From: Neolewinella persica DSM 23188
Lineage (GTDB): Bacteria; Bacteroidota; Bacteroidia; Chitinophagales; Saprospiraceae
DNA: 64,000 nucleotides
Reading direction: 5' to 3'
NCBI RefSeq assembly: GCF_000373105.1
Contig: NZ_KB890423.1
Location: 82,786-146,785 of the forward strand
The position numbers were made by a program, and so were the translations under genes. Shown here piece by piece: positions 52,804 to 61,710 of this stretch. The notes under the pieces were generated by a model. The model was not told where the DNA came from and searched no databases. It was given only the letters and a program-made list of their open reading frames with translations. Position 1 is the stretch's first letter. The number at the start of each line of letters is the position of its first letter.

Positions 52804-54367
52804 GCCTGAACACGCGCTCGTAGCAAACGTTGATTTGGTCATCATGCGCTATGATGATAAGGTCTCTGTACTCTATGGACGATGCTTGCACCGTGGCGCT
52901 CTAATGTCTGATGGTTTTGTTCAGGGCGATAACTTGATTTGCGGACTTCACGGATGGGACTATCGCTACGATACTGGTGTGTCCGAATACAACAATAAAG
53001 AAGTTTTACACAAATTCACGGCTGACGTTGAAGACGGTTGGGTACGTGTAAAAGAATCGGAAGTTGCTGCTTTTGCAGTTGAGAACCCACAGCCTTTTCA
53101 GCGGGACGAATATCTTGGGCAGTATGCTGATACGCATCCAGAAGAAACGGAGCCTTTCACAGCTTACATACAAAGCCTGGCAAAAGATGGCCTCAAAAAC
53201 TATGGTCATCACGGCCCTTCTGCTTCTATGGGAGTTGATCGTAACACACTGCCTAAGTGGAGTGACATTCAATTCCTTCCCGCGCAGTTAGCTAGCCGCC
53301 CATTGCTAGACGAGGATAATGTAAGGACGTCTGTTGTCATTGGCCCAAATGCAAAAAAGCCCTTGACTTTGGACATTCCACTTTTTGTTTCTGACATGAG
53401 TTTTGGCGCTTTGTCTAAAGAGGCCAAAATTGCCCTTTCAAAAGGTGCGGAGATGTCCGGCACGGGAATCTGTAGTGGAGAAGGAGGAATGCTCCCTGAA
53501 GAACAAGCCAATAATTCAAAGTATTTCTATGAACTAGCTTCCGGTCGCTTTGGGTTTTCCTGGGACAAAGTGGCAAAGGCGCAAGCTTTTCATTTTAAAG
53601 GAGGCCAGGGAGCGAAAACAGGAACGGGGGGACACCTGCCGGGAAGTAAAGTCACCGAGGAAATCGCGGCGGTACGTGGTCTCAAAGAAGGAGAGACCGC
53701 CATTTCACCTGCAGCATTTCCAGACCTATTTACCCCAGCGGACTTTAAGGCTGTAGCCGAAGAAGTACGTGAGAGAACAGGAGGAATCCCAATCGGATTC
53801 AAGATCGCAGCGAGCCATATTGAAAATGACATCGACTTTGCGTTGGAAGTAGGTGTGGATTACATCATCCTCGATGGCAGAGGTGGTGGAACCGGTTCTG
53901 CACCGACTATCCTTCGTGACAATATCAATGTGCCGACTATTCCGGCATTGGCCAGAGCGCGAAAACACCTGGACGCCATAGGTAGACAAGACATTACGCT
54001 GGTTATCACAGGAGGACTCCGACTGCCAGAAGATTTCTCCAAAGCTTTGATGATGGGAGCTGATGCCATCGCAGTGTCCAACGCTGCGCTACAAGCTATT
54101 GGGTGCTTAGGAATGAGAGCCTGTGGCAGTAACAACTGTCCGGTTGGCATAGCAACGCAAAAGAAAGGGCTGCGCGCTCGATTGATCGTAGATGCTTCTG
54201 CCGAGCGTCTCAACAACTTCTTTTTTGCCGCTCGCGACCTCATGAAAGTGGTCGCTCGTTCTTGTGGCCATGACGACATCAATAAATTCAATCAGAATGA
54301 CCTTTCAACTTTTGACAGGGACATTCACCACCTAACTGGCATATCCTATGCCGGCACCAATGCATGA
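52763..54367 (+). CDS. Rieske-FMN glutamate-synthase-like fusion
   Basis: This 534-residue protein has two parts. Residues 1-110 are a Rieske [2Fe-2S] domain with ligands C41-x-H43 and C60-x2-H63 (RCLHRGALMSD, ICGLHGWDY). Residues about 140-525 match the FMN-binding glutamate synthase domain: FVSDMSFGALSKEAK, GEGGMLPEE, KGGQGAKTGTGGHLPG, and LDGRGGGTGSAPT. A C-x5-C-x4-C [3Fe-4S] motif is in CLGMRACGSNNCPVG. The glutaminase part of true glutamate synthase is missing, so ammonia or electron transfer to another substrate is more likely than glutamate synthesis. The start ATG lies inside the end of the TetR gene; the stop overlaps the next start by four bases. Confidence 0.88.
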   Translation: MKQILKWDELQDRKPEHALVANVDLVIMRYDDKVSVLYGRCLHRGALMSDGFVQGDNLICGLHGWDYRYDTGVSEYNNKEVLHKFTADVEDGWVRVKESEVAAFAVENPQPFQRDEYLGQYADTHPEETEPFTAYIQSLAKDGLKNYGHHGPSASMGVDRNTLPKWSDIQFLPAQLASRPLLDEDNVRTSVVIGPNAKKPLTLDIPLFVSDMSFGALSKEAKIALSKGAEMSGTGICSGEGGMLPEEQANNSKYFYELASGRFGFSWDKVAKAQAFHFKGGQGAKTGTGGHLPGSKVTEEIAAVRGLKEGETAISPAAFPDLFTPADFKAVAEEVRERTGGIPIGFKIAASHIENDIDFALEVGVDYIILDGRGGGTGSAPTILRDNINVPTIPALARARKHLDAIGRQDITLVITGGLRLPEDFSKALMMGADAIAVSNAALQAIGCLGMRACGSNNCPVGIATQKKGLRARLIVDASAERLNNFFFAARDLMKVVARSCGHDDINKFNQNDLSTFDRDIHHLTGISYAGTNA

Positions 54368-55137
54368 TGAAAATGGATAGCAATACTACACTTCAACTTC
54401 ACGTAGCCACTCAGTATTTAGCCGCTGCGGGGAAAAACTATGTCGCTTCTAAGGATGACGACAGCCACACGAATGCCGGCTGGGACGCAATCACTTCATC
54501 TTTCTTCACACGACCATTCTCCAATACAGATTCACTTTCATTCTATACCAAAGAGATGCGGTTAGCATGGAATGGAAACAAGCCCAACTCTTTTTCACTT
54601 AAAGGTCACACGCATGCGGAAGTACTCAAATGGCTTGAGGAGACATCGCTTCAAAACGGATTGAAAAAATTCGTCTTTGACCTTCATTACACCCTGGCTT
54701 CCGGAGAAATTCTCAACGATTTCAGCTTTGGTGGTGCGCAAGAAAATGCGTTGAGGACTCATGCCGGTTACCGGACTTTTGCGGATAACGCCTGCCAGGC
54801 AGTCCTTTCCAAACTGGGAATGACCGCCGAGGTGCGTACCTGGCCGCATCACTTTGATACCGGAGCGTATGTGATGGTGCCGGACTCCAAAATTAGTATT
54901 GGATTTGGGCTTGCCATTCCAGATAGCCTGTCGAAAGACTACTACCTGTACACCTCAGGCTATGTAGATGGCGCCTCAATGCCCACGGCCTCTCTGCCTG
55001 CTTTGCCTTTGGGAAAATGGCTCAGCGAAGATTGGCAAGGAGGAATCCTTTCTGTCGATGGCCTCAAAGAACCGGACTATCTTAAGTTCTTAGAAAGATC
55101 AATAGAAGCGGTGAAATCATTTACTCCAAAATCATAG
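54364..55137 (+). CDS. Uncharacterised protein between the two Rieske fusions
   Basis: This 257-residue protein has no signal peptide or membrane helix. Conserved-looking blocks include WPHHFDTGAYVMVP (near 162), a His-His-x-Asp cluster, and SIGFGLAIPDSLSKDYYLYTSGY. The block HTHAEVLKWLEE is near 79. The His/Asp cluster may bind a metal or be catalytic. It resembles proteins of unknown function that I recall with a WPHHFD core, but I cannot name a family. It overlaps the Rieske-FMN gene by four bases (ATGA) and is 3 bases before the Rieske-ThDP gene, so it belongs to the same pathway. Confidence 0.7.
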   Translation: MMKMDSNTTLQLHVATQYLAAAGKNYVASKDDDSHTNAGWDAITSSFFTRPFSNTDSLSFYTKEMRLAWNGNKPNSFSLKGHTHAEVLKWLEETSLQNGLKKFVFDLHYTLASGEILNDFSFGGAQENALRTHAGYRTFADNACQAVLSKLGMTAEVRTWPHHFDTGAYVMVPDSKISIGFGLAIPDSLSKDYYLYTSGYVDGASMPTASLPALPLGKWLSEDWQGGILSVDGLKEPDYLKFLERSIEAVKSFTPKS

Positions 55138-55140
55138 GTC

Positions 55141-57087
55141 ATGACAAAAATGAAATGGTACAAAGTCCTCGATGACAAAGAACAACTACCAGAAGGTCGT
55201 GTAAAAACGGTGACTGCAGGTCATCAAGGCATTTGCTTGATACACTTTGAAGGGAAATTTTCTGCATTGGACAATCGCTGTCCACATCAGGGAGGCCCAC
55301 TCGGAGAAGGGTCGATCGAGAACGGAATGCTTCGTTGCCCCTGGCACGGTTGGGACTTTCACCCCTGTTCCGGCCTTCCGCCAGGAGGCTATGATGACGG
55401 CGTGCCTACCTTTTTGACCAAAGAAGAAGATGGGGCTGTCTACGTAGGCATGGAGGAGGAAGCGCCATATGAAGAAACAGTTTCTGATGTAATGGTTAAG
55501 ACGATGACGAATTGGGGTGTCGACACCGTATTCGGAATGGTTGGGCATTCTAATCTTGGTCTCGCTGATGCTATGCGTAGAGCGGAGAAAAGAGGGGAGC
55601 TAAGCTACTTCGGCATACGCCATGAAGGTGCAGCCGCATTTGCTGTGTCAGCGTATGGCAAGCTCACGGGAAGGCCTGCGGCTTGCTTTGCAATTGCGGG
55701 GCCGGGAGCAACCAACATGTACACTGGAATGTGGGACGCAAATGTGGACCGCTCACCATTCCTCGCACTTACCGGACAAGTCGATACACAAGTGTTGGGC
55801 ACGGGGGCCTTTCAGGAAGTGGATCTCGTTAAAGCATTTCAAGCAGTCGCTGGATTCAACCATGCAGTGCACGAGCACAGTAAGCATGCAGAATTGATGA
55901 CCCGTGCAATAAAAACAGCTATTCTCGAAAGGGGGGTTTCACACATCACTTTTCCCGATGAAGTACAGATCGTCAAGAAAAGGGAAAACGAAGAAGCTCA
56001 GGTCCCTGAAGGTAGAATGACGGTGCAACAAGTTCGTCCACCAGTCGAACAATTCGATACGGCAGTGTGCCTACTCAAAGATGCTAAACGTCCGGTGATC
56101 ATCGTTGGGCATGGTGCTCGATTCCACATGGAAAAAATCATTGCGATGGCCGAGATTATGAATGCACCGGTGATTACTACCTTCAAAGGAAAAGGGCTCA
56201 TCTCCGATACTCATCCTTTAGGCTGTGGTGTATTAGGCCGCAGTGGAACACCTATCGCTTCTTGGTTCATGAATGAGAGTGACCTGCTGATTGTACTTGG
56301 TTCCTCCTTCTCGAATCATACAGGTATCACGCCTAAAAAGCCGATCATCCAGGTCGATTTCGACCCAATGGTCCTTGGTAAATTTCATCCAGTGGCCGCT
56401 CCGGTCTGGGGTGAAATCGGAACAACCTGTGGGATGTTCTGCGAAGCAATAAGCGGCAAAACCACATCTGAAGATCATCGGGAAGAGATCAAAGAGCGAT
56501 GGGCCATCTGGAGGAATGAGAAGCAAGAACGACTTAAAGACGATCGCGGCGAAGGAATCAGTTCAGTTGCCGTCTTTGAAGCTATGAATGAGGTCACCCC
56601 AGCCAATGCTGTCATCGCAGTCGATGTAGGTAACAATACCTATTCATTCGGCCGCTATTTCGAATGTAAAGATCAATCTGTATTGATGTCCGGTTACCTG
56701 GGGTCCATCGGTTTCGCTTTACCGGCCGCCATGGGCGCATGGGCCGCAGTACGCGACTCGCGTCCAGTCTGGTCAGTGTCTGGTGATGGTGGACTTGGAC
56801 AGTACCTCGCAGAGTTCACGACACTGGTTAAATACAATATGCCAATCAAACATGTGCTGCTGAACAATTCAGAACTAGGGAAAATCTCCAAAGAACAGAA
56901 AGGGGCAGAGTTCGATGTTTGGCAGACGAGCCTGCACAATCCCAATTTCGCGGATTATGCACAGAACTGCGGAGCCTTAGGTATCAGGGTAGAGAAGAAA
57001 GAAGACTTGATTCCAGCTCTTGAAAAAATACGTGATCATAAAGGGCCCGCATTATTGGACATTGTATGTGATTCTGCCCTGATTTAA
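55141..57087 (+). CDS. Rieske-ThDP enzyme fusion (pyruvate-oxidase-like)
   Basis: This 648-residue protein has an N-terminal Rieske [2Fe-2S] domain (1-105) with C47-x-H49 and C66-x2-H69 (RCPHQGGPLG, RCPWHGWDF). A ThDP enzyme of three domains follows. The PYR domain (about 115-280) has the ThDP-activating Glu in IRHEGAAAFAVSAYG. The central domain (about 305-440) has PVIIVGHGARFHMEK. The PP domain (about 480-640) has the metal/ThDP motif GDGGLGQYLAEFTT...NNSELG. Fusing a Rieske domain to a ThDP oxidase/decarboxylase suggests electrons from the carbanion intermediate go to an iron-sulfur centre. It is 3 bases after the unknown protein and ends the operon. Confidence 0.88.
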   Translation: MTKMKWYKVLDDKEQLPEGRVKTVTAGHQGICLIHFEGKFSALDNRCPHQGGPLGEGSIENGMLRCPWHGWDFHPCSGLPPGGYDDGVPTFLTKEEDGAVYVGMEEEAPYEETVSDVMVKTMTNWGVDTVFGMVGHSNLGLADAMRRAEKRGELSYFGIRHEGAAAFAVSAYGKLTGRPAACFAIAGPGATNMYTGMWDANVDRSPFLALTGQVDTQVLGTGAFQEVDLVKAFQAVAGFNHAVHEHSKHAELMTRAIKTAILERGVSHITFPDEVQIVKKRENEEAQVPEGRMTVQQVRPPVEQFDTAVCLLKDAKRPVIIVGHGARFHMEKIIAMAEIMNAPVITTFKGKGLISDTHPLGCGVLGRSGTPIASWFMNESDLLIVLGSSFSNHTGITPKKPIIQVDFDPMVLGKFHPVAAPVWGEIGTTCGMFCEAISGKTTSEDHREEIKERWAIWRNEKQERLKDDRGEGISSVAVFEAMNEVTPANAVIAVDVGNNTYSFGRYFECKDQSVLMSGYLGSIGFALPAAMGAWAAVRDSRPVWSVSGDGGLGQYLAEFTTLVKYNMPIKHVLLNNSELGKISKEQKGAEFDVWQTSLHNPNFADYAQNCGALGIRVEKKEDLIPALEKIRDHKGPALLDIVCDSALI

Positions 57088-57423
57088 GTAGGGGAGGGGG
57101 ACTATTTGTATCCTCAGAAGGTATTTAAGGGCGCGGCCGCAGGTGCAATGGAGGTTGTAGGAGAAAGGAGGCAACCTTGTGAAAAAGCAGGTTTATAACA
57201 TGCTCTGTTTTACAGAATACTTTACAGCCTGTTCAAACCTTTTGAAAGAATAGAGGAATACTTCAAATCTTACTTTGTACGACACGATTGGCAAGGAAAC
57301 CACTTATGCACAAGCTATTCAACGCCTATATTTACAATTGCTCCAACTAGAGATGTGTAGCCACCTTCTCATACAATGGCTGCGTTGCTTGTCTCTCCGA
57401 AAATGCTATAGACACACTCCAAA
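57088..57423. other. Gap between the Rieske operon and the redox operon
   Basis: These 336 bases separate two plus-strand operons. They hold a minus-strand copy of the dispersed repeat at 57127-57151. No gene and no strong terminator stem beyond that repeat is seen. Confidence 0.45.
57127..57151 (-). repeat. Copy of the dispersed GC-rich repeat
   Basis: AAGGGCGCGGCCGCAGGTGC followed by AATGG is a near-perfect reverse complement of the repeat core, 40 bases after the stop of the Rieske-ThDP gene. Confidence 0.6.
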
Positions 57424-58008
57424 ATGATAGAAACATTATACGAATCATGTGGCTACTTAGCTAGCTTTTTAGGGACCTTCATTGAAGGTGAAATTTTATT
57501 ATTGACCTCTGTAATAAGTGCAAAGCTGGGCTATTTTAATTTCTTCGGAGGCATGGTAGCGGCGTTCTTCGGAGCTTTCCTTCGGGACACCATACTGTTT
57601 TTGATCGCTAAAAAGCGAGGGAGAAAACTATTGGCGAAAAATGAAAAACTCCAGGCCAAAATGGAAAAGGCTTCCGGGTGGTTTGATAAAAAACCGTCCT
57701 TTTACCTGACAATTTATCGACTAATGTATGGCTTCAGCACCGCCATCATCATCTTGTCTGGTTTGAAAGAGGATATCTCTTACTCCAAGTTTGCATTCCA
57801 CAGTGCAATTGGTACTGGCTTATGGGTGGTAATATTCGGAGGGCTAGGATATTTTTTCGCTGAAATAATGATTAAGCAGTTGAATTTTATGAGTGACCAT
57901 TCCCTGGAAGTTATGGGGGCTTTGTCATTACTTGGGTTGGCATACTGGTACTTCTTTAAATACCCTCAGGACAAGCATTGTGTAACCGAAGGGCTGAAAA
58001 CAACATGA
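57424..58008 (+). CDS. DedA-family membrane protein
   Basis: This 194-residue protein has the DedA (SNARE-associated) pattern: LASFLGTFIEGEILLLTSVI with the Glu in the membrane re-entrant loop (near 20), FGAFLRDTILFLIAKKRGRK (near 48), and FYLTIYRLMYGFSTAIIILSG (near 97) with the basic residue of the second re-entrant helix. About five membrane segments are present. DedA proteins move lipids such as undecaprenyl phosphate across the membrane or affect membrane proton force. It overlaps the next gene by four bases (ATGA). Confidence 0.85.
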   Translation: MIETLYESCGYLASFLGTFIEGEILLLTSVISAKLGYFNFFGGMVAAFFGAFLRDTILFLIAKKRGRKLLAKNEKLQAKMEKASGWFDKKPSFYLTIYRLMYGFSTAIIILSGLKEDISYSKFAFHSAIGTGLWVVIFGGLGYFFAEIMIKQLNFMSDHSLEVMGALSLLGLAYWYFFKYPQDKHCVTEGLKTT

Positions 58009-59135
58009 AGAATATTATTCAATTCCACCAATTAAAAATAGTAGCTGTTCAATATGAAACGGATACTGCTGTCCGATTGGGGTTTCATATTCCTGAAAGT
58101 AAAAAGGGGGATTTTCAATTCGAGCCAGGACAGTACTTGACCATCAGTTTGACGATAAACGGAAAAAAAGTACGAAGGGCTTATTCCATTTGTTCTCCAA
58201 CGCACCAGTCGGTTATTAGTGTTTTAGTGAAAAGACTAGACAATGGCCTGGTTTCTAATTATTTAAATGATCGCGCTAGGGTAGGCGATTCCATAGATGT
58301 TCTTCCGCCAAGTGGACGTTTTAAGTTGACGCTAAATAAAAATGCAGAACATCATTATTACTTTTTTGGAGCAGGCAGCGGAATTACGCCATTGATCTCT
58401 ATGATTGCTTCTCTTCTGGAAAGTGAACCACATACTCATTGCTATCTGCTTTATGGCAATCGGGATGAAGACTGTATTCTCTTTCGAAAAAAGTTAGAGA
58501 GACTTCAGCTGGTCTATAAAAACAGATTTGTACTTAAGCACATCCTTAGTCGGCCCAAAAAGGTCAGACCAAATGGAACGTTCGGGTTTTTACGGCCCCC
58601 TAAAGTTGAGTGGCAGGGAGAAATAGGGCGAATAGATAAAAAGAGAATCTCTGATTCTCTTCAGGATGAAAACTTTAAAACTTTAAAAATAGATGGCTAT
58701 TACATTTGTGGTCCCGGACCTATGATTGAAGCTACTTTTGATGGTTTAACCGACTTGAAAATTGAAAAAGACCTGATCCACAGAGAATACTTTTCAGCAC
58801 CTGTTGCTGACATTTCCGATGTCGATTCTGTCAGTTCAGGCGGAGCACAAGTTACTTCTAACGTAAAAGTGATATTAGACGGAAAAAAAATTGACCTGAC
58901 GATAACCGACGATACCAACATCGTCCAGGCTCTGCTCAGGAAAGACATTGAGCCACCATATTCCTGCCTTAGCGGCACTTGTTCTACCTGTATGGCAAAG
59001 CTGGAAAAAGGGGAAGTAGTGATGGACGTTTCTATCGGTTTAGAGGAGGATGAAAAGGAAAGAGGGTTTGTTCTAACCTGCCAGTCACACCCATTGACGG
59101 AGGAGGTCACCATTAATTATGACAAAGGACTTTAG
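58005..59135 (+). CDS. PaaE-like FAD/2Fe-2S reductase
   Basis: The ATG at 58005 (ATGA overlap with DedA) is chosen over an upstream in-frame TTG. The 376-residue protein has an N-terminal FAD domain (about 1-100; RRAYSICSP as flavin-binding motif) and an NAD-binding domain (about 105-240; FFGAGSGITPLISMI, YICGPGPMIEA). A C-terminal plant-type [2Fe-2S] ferredoxin domain covers about 285-376, with CLSGTCSTC and the last ligand in LTCQSHP. Electrons flow from NAD(P)H through FAD to the 2Fe-2S centre. In this operon they could serve the molybdopterin enzyme. The order and length match the PaaE/HmpX-like reductases of oxygenases. Confidence 0.9.
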   Translation: MKNIIQFHQLKIVAVQYETDTAVRLGFHIPESKKGDFQFEPGQYLTISLTINGKKVRRAYSICSPTHQSVISVLVKRLDNGLVSNYLNDRARVGDSIDVLPPSGRFKLTLNKNAEHHYYFFGAGSGITPLISMIASLLESEPHTHCYLLYGNRDEDCILFRKKLERLQLVYKNRFVLKHILSRPKKVRPNGTFGFLRPPKVEWQGEIGRIDKKRISDSLQDENFKTLKIDGYYICGPGPMIEATFDGLTDLKIEKDLIHREYFSAPVADISDVDSVSSGGAQVTSNVKVILDGKKIDLTITDDTNIVQALLRKDIEPPYSCLSGTCSTCMAKLEKGEVVMDVSIGLEEDEKERGFVLTCQSHPLTEEVTINYDKGL

Positions 59136-59172
59136 AGATTTTCTGAAGCATTCCTTTAAAACATAAATAGAT

Positions 59173-59523
59173 ATGCATTACGTTATTGCCGTCATTTTGG
59201 CCTTTGTTATATATGGTTCCTTTCAATTGTCTTTGAAAGACTTCAGGAAGAAAAACATCTGTCCTAAAATTATTGGCATTCCTGCTTGCTATTTAGTCCT
59301 TGCTTTTTTTGCAGGTGCACTCGTCCTCCATTTGATTGGGCCCCAGCTAGTGTACTGGTATTATGGGTTTATAGGAGTACCATTTATTTTAGCTTTAATG
59401 GGAACGTTAACTGAAGTTTCTGGCAAAGTGGTTTGCCCGCGTACATCCGGTGGAACGCCCATGTGTTTTATTTCGCTTGGGTTTTGCACAACACTGATTG
59501 TTTTGAAGTTTTTTTCGTTTTAA
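59173..59523 (+). CDS. Four-cysteine membrane protein, copy B
   Basis: This 116-residue protein has about four membrane helices and the motifs C30-P-K-I-I-G-I-P-A-C39-Y and C88-P-R-T-S-G-G-T-P-M-C98-F. They have the same spacing and residues as in the copy at 29384-29767, while the rest of the sequence differs more. Its place between a flavin/2Fe-2S reductase and a molybdopterin oxidoreductase suggests a role in electron transfer, quinone reaction or cofactor binding at the membrane. No known family is recognised. Confidence 0.75.
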   Translation: MHYVIAVILAFVIYGSFQLSLKDFRKKNICPKIIGIPACYLVLAFFAGALVLHLIGPQLVYWYYGFIGVPFILALMGTLTEVSGKVVCPRTSGGTPMCFISLGFCTTLIVLKFFSF

Positions 59524-59535
59524 ACTAAGAATCGA

Positions 59536-61710
59536 ATGACGGTAACCAAGAAACATTATCGGGTATGTAATCTTTGCGAAGCTATGTGCGGACTAGAGAT
59601 TGAACATGATGGAAAGCAGGTGATTTCTGTGAAAGGTGACCCTGAAGATCCCTTTAGTAAAGGAAGCCTGTGCCCAAAAGGCGCTTTGATTCATAAGGTG
59701 CATGAAGATCCGGATCGGTTAAAGGTTCCTCTTTTGAAAAATGATGATGGAGAATGGGAAGAAATCTCATGGAATGAGTCTTTTGATATTATAGGTGGAA
59801 AAATAAATGAAATCAGAGCTAAGCACGGTAATGATGCCGTAGCACTCTACTTAGGAAATCCAACGGTTCATAATTTGGGAATGATGTTGTTCTCGGGAGA
59901 GATGCGCAGGAGCCTCAAGACTAAAAATTTCTTTTCTCCCACAACAATGGACCAGTTACCTCACCATTTCATTGGCTATCATGTTTTTGGTCACGCCTTA
60001 AACATGCCAATCCCAGATGTTGACAGAACAGATTACTTTATCATGTTTGGCGCAAATCCCATTGCCTCCAATGGTAGTATCATGAGCGGTTGTGGGCCGG
60101 TTGAAAAAATAAAATCCATTCAGGGTAGGGGAGGCAAGGTCATTCTGTTTGACCCAAGGGCAACAGAAACAAGTCGGGTGGTAGATGAACACCACTTTAT
60201 CCTACCAGGCACTGATGTGTTTTTTCTTTTAGGGATGTTACAACTCATTCAAAAAAACGATTGGATTCAGTTAGGTCATTTGAAGAGTCATGTATCAGGG
60301 CTGGAAAAGATCAAGAATATCGCTGAGGAGTTTACTCCTGATAGAGTAGAAGCATTGACAGGCGTCCCTGCTCCGGTTTTATTACGCCTGACCAAAGAAT
60401 ATGTGTTACAGGACAGGGCAGTCTTATACGGACGTATGGGAATGTCCACTCAGGAACATGGTGGGCTTTGCCATTGGATTGCTTCTGTTCTCAACATTCT
60501 GACGAATCATTTTGACCGTGAAGGTGGTGCGATGTTTCCTAAGCCGGCAGTTGATGTCAAGCGTCAGAAAGGTTGGCGTTTATCGCACGGCCGCTGGCAT
60601 AGCCGGGTAAGGAAATTACCAGAATTTGATGGTGAACTACCGGTCTCCGTGATGGCTGAAGAAATGCTAACGGAAGGGAAAGGACAGATAAGAGGCCTGA
60701 TTACGTTTGCAGGTAACCCTGCGCTGTCTACGCCAAATGCAAAACGATTGGAAGAGGCGTTACCCAAACTAGACTTCATGGTGTCAATAGACATCTTCAT
60801 GAACGAAACCACAAAGCATGCTGACATCATTTTGCCTCCTCCTTCTCACTTAGAGATCGATCATTACGATTTGATTTTTAATCATTTTGCAGTATCAAAT
60901 AATGCAAAATTTTCACCTCAGCTTTTCCAGCCTAAGGAAGGGCAAAAATACGATTGGCAAATCGCAAAGGAATTGACCAAACGGTTCTCCAAGTTATCTA
61001 AATCCAAGTTATCCTTCCCTTTTCGATACCTCAACCCTCGTCAATTACTCAACCTGGCCTTGCTGACAGGCCCTTACGGAAAGTGGAGCTCTCCCTCCAG
61101 GTGGTTTAACGGCTTGAGTTTAAATAAAGTGATTGCATCCAAGCATGGAATCAACTTTGGCGGAATGAAACCGCGAGTTCCTGAAGTGCTGAATACTAAA
61201 GACGGAAAAATACAACTCGCTGCTGATGTTTTTTTAAAAGGACTAGAGGAAGTGAAACTGTTGTTAACCGAACTGCCGGAGCAAAGGACAATCAATGAAT
61301 TTCAATTGATTGGAAGAAGGCACTTGAGAAGTAACAACTCATGGATGCATAATGTGAAAGGCCTGGTCAGAGGGAAAAACAGGTGCACAGCAATGATGAA
61401 CACGATTGATGCTACTACTCTAGGTTTAGAAGATGCTGAAATAATTGTTGTTCAATCGTCTACCGGAGGTATTGAAATACCCGTCGAAATTACAGACAAC
61501 ATCATGAGCGGTGTAATAAGCATCCCGCACGGCTTCGGTCACGGAAAAAAGGGGACTCGACTTTCTGTAGCTTCTGACCCTAATCATGCGGGGGTTTCTG
61601 TCAATGACATTACCGACCAAAACCGACTGGACAAGGTAACGGGCAACGCTGCCTTTTCCGGACAAAAAGTAGCCGTTAGAAAACTATCTGAAGTAGAAAA
61701 AACACCATGA
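59536..61710 (+). CDS. Molybdopterin oxidoreductase (formate dehydrogenase/assimilatory type)
   Basis: This 724-residue protein starts with a [4Fe-4S] binding motif C11-x2-C14-x3-C18-x27-C46. It is followed by the molybdopterin dinucleotide-binding domains (FGANPIASNGSIMSG near 173, VILFDPRATETSRV near 198, LITFAGNPALSTPN near 390). A C-terminal cofactor cap has HGFGHGKKGT and AGVSVNDITD. At the place where formate dehydrogenases carry Cys or Sec (FFSPTTMDQLP, near 140) no Cys is seen, so formate oxidation is uncertain; Ser or Thr could coordinate molybdenum. There is no Tat leader, so it acts in the cytoplasm. It lies 12 bases after the four-cysteine gene and overlaps the next start by four bases. 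Confidence 0.88.
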   Translation: MTVTKKHYRVCNLCEAMCGLEIEHDGKQVISVKGDPEDPFSKGSLCPKGALIHKVHEDPDRLKVPLLKNDDGEWEEISWNESFDIIGGKINEIRAKHGNDAVALYLGNPTVHNLGMMLFSGEMRRSLKTKNFFSPTTMDQLPHHFIGYHVFGHALNMPIPDVDRTDYFIMFGANPIASNGSIMSGCGPVEKIKSIQGRGGKVILFDPRATETSRVVDEHHFILPGTDVFFLLGMLQLIQKNDWIQLGHLKSHVSGLEKIKNIAEEFTPDRVEALTGVPAPVLLRLTKEYVLQDRAVLYGRMGMSTQEHGGLCHWIASVLNILTNHFDREGGAMFPKPAVDVKRQKGWRLSHGRWHSRVRKLPEFDGELPVSVMAEEMLTEGKGQIRGLITFAGNPALSTPNAKRLEEALPKLDFMVSIDIFMNETTKHADIILPPPSHLEIDHYDLIFNHFAVSNNAKFSPQLFQPKEGQKYDWQIAKELTKRFSKLSKSKLSFPFRYLNPRQLLNLALLTGPYGKWSSPSRWFNGLSLNKVIASKHGINFGGMKPRVPEVLNTKDGKIQLAADVFLKGLEEVKLLLTELPEQRTINEFQLIGRRHLRSNNSWMHNVKGLVRGKNRCTAMMNTIDATTLGLEDAEIIVVQSSTGGIEIPVEITDNIMSGVISIPHGFGHGKKGTRLSVASDPNHAGVSVNDITDQNRLDKVTGNAAFSGQKVAVRKLSEVEKTP

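Noticed and set aside
52763..54367. Calling the gene gltB (glutamate synthase large subunit)
   Set aside because: The glutaminase and C-terminal GXGXG domains are missing and a Rieske domain is attached, so true glutamate synthase function is not supported.
59536..61710. Calling the gene a formate dehydrogenase (fdhA)
   Set aside because: The region that should carry the Cys or Sec molybdenum ligand shows Ser/Thr instead, so formate activity cannot be assumed.
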